Below are positions 5,722 through 6,356 of a DNA stretch of 6,356 bases, one piece after another; within the stretch, counting starts at the first letter, position 1; every line of letters begins with the position of its first letter. Location: the NCBI GenBank assembly GCA_046590195.1, contig JBKJTP010000168.1:1-6356 (forward strand). The letters are read 5' to 3'. The position numbers were made by a program, and so were the translations under genes. A model generated the notes under the pieces. That model was not told where the DNA came from and did no database searches. It was given only the letters and a program-made list of their open reading frames with translations. The stretch comes from JBKJTP01 sp046590195. GTDB lineage: Bacteria; Bacteroidota; Ignavibacteria; Palsa-1295.

Positions 5722-6356
5722 TTAGCGGACGATTCGGTAACCACCGACGACAACAGCGAACTTCTTGATGACCTCACCGGTCGCATTGCCCGACTGATCC
5801 TTCGCGATAACGCGAGCTGTCAGGACCTGGCTACCGATACGCTGTCTGCCCTCAGAAAGGAGATTCCACTCGAGCATCGTTGCATTGCTTGCGAGCTCCG
5901 TTGCGCCACCGCTTCCGGTGATGTACGCATTGTGCTCAAGCGTCTTGATCAGATCGCCAGCAAGGTTGTAGATCTCGATCGTTGCACGTGGCGGCAGGCG
6001 TGTGAAGTACAACTTTGCGTTGTCTGTCGACGTCTGGCCAGAATGTGTAACGATGTATGGATTCGGAACAACCTGCACCTGCTCGAGTACGGTATCGAGA
6101 TAGAGGCTAGGATTGCCGAAGTCGATCGGATCCTTCGATGTCTCGATCACGAATGCATCGTTCGGGAACGGCATGCTCTTCGCGAGGCCGGTGAACGAGA
6201 TCGAGATCTTGTCACCAGGCTGAATGTCATCAGGAGAACCCTGATCGCGCTGCGGTGTTTCGTCGCCGATCTCAGCAAGGTTCGTGATACCAGGAGCATT
6301 GAGAATGATCTCAGCACCAGCGACACGAATGCGGTGTACGGTTGCGAGCGTCTGTC
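5722..6356 (-). CDS. C-terminal part of a surface protein with a T9SS/FlgD-Ig-like sorting domain (5'-truncated by the window)
   Basis: The frame is open to the window edge, so the gene starts outside; 210 residues are visible. The segment around VVPNPYIV (about 94-101 of the visible part) leads into LYFTRLPPRATIEIYNLAGDLIKTLEHN, then a Trp (about 163) and an end in KKFAVVVGGYRIVR. The PNPY...LPP..TI.IY.LAGDLIKTLEH pattern is typical of the C-terminal domains of large secreted proteins in Ignavibacteria/Chlorobi-type genomes, related to the T9SS type A sorting domain and the FlgD Ig-like fold. Such domains direct export across the outer membrane. The usual KFAVIR-type ending is lengthened here by several residues (VVGGYRI). 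The upstream visible part is not recognised. The PorV-like gene directly downstream fits a cargo-and-exporter pair. Confidence 0.75.
   Translation of the reverse strand, partial: QTLATVHRIRVAGAEIILNAPGITNLAEIGDETPQRDQGSPDDIQPGDKISISFTGLAKSMPFPNDAFVIETSKDPIDFGNPSLYLDTVLEQVQVVPNPYIVTHSGQTSTDNAKLYFTRLPPRATIEIYNLAGDLIKTLEHNAYITGSGGATELASNATMLEWNLLSEGRQRIGSQVLTARVIAKDQSGNATGEVIKKFAVVVGGYRIVR

Overview
The window looks like a chromosomal segment from a Gram-negative bacterium of the Bacteroidota/Chlorobi side of the FCB group. A Chlorobi-, Ignavibacteria- or Kapabacteria-like lineage is my best guess. The basis is the combination of a PorV/PorQ-type outer-membrane protein, a GWxTD-domain protein and a surface protein with a type IX secretion (T9SS)-like C-terminal domain. 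A lipid A-type acyltransferase and a GT9 heptosyltransferase-like enzyme independently imply an LPS-bearing outer membrane. The lineage is inferred from gene families, not from a marker gene.

Layout, left to right. A short inverted repeat (2-21) opens the window. A secreted peroxiredoxin/thioredoxin-fold protein follows on the + strand (96-698). Everything else is on the minus strand, so the redoxin gene converges on the GT9 gene with a 33-nt gap. Read in the direction of transcription, the minus-strand block is: the C-terminal part of a T9SS-type surface protein (>6356-5722), a 98-nt gap with a hairpin, the PorV/PorQ protein (5623-4553) with a strong hairpin after it (4490-4461), a non-coding stretch of about 310 nt, the GWxTD protein (4236-2788), a cluster of palindromes (2775-2621), a lipid A-type acyltransferase (2695-1760), and the GT9 glycosyltransferase (1763-732). 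The last two genes overlap by 4 nt (ATGA) and are surely co-transcribed.

The theme is the cell envelope. PorV-type proteins act in export and surface delivery of T9SS cargo, and the adjacent partial gene looks like such cargo. The acyltransferase and GT9 enzyme act on lipid A/LPS or a similar glycolipid. GWxTD proteins are exported proteins of unknown function, typical of these lineages.

The most unusual part is 2621-2775. A 100-bp element with 25-bp terminal inverted repeats, each arm itself a palindrome, lies across the 5' end of the acyltransferase gene, next to two more GC-rich hairpins. The longest reading frame of that gene takes its ATG and first 25 codons from the element. Other points of note are a terminator-like hairpin with a T6 tract inside the 3' end of the GT9 coding sequence, a three-fold 9-bp-period repeat ahead of the GWxTD gene, and a marked excess of GATC (about 90 by hand count, against about 25 expected at equal base frequencies). 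I found no CRISPR array, tRNA, rRNA, transposase or defence system, and no clearly novel multi-gene system.
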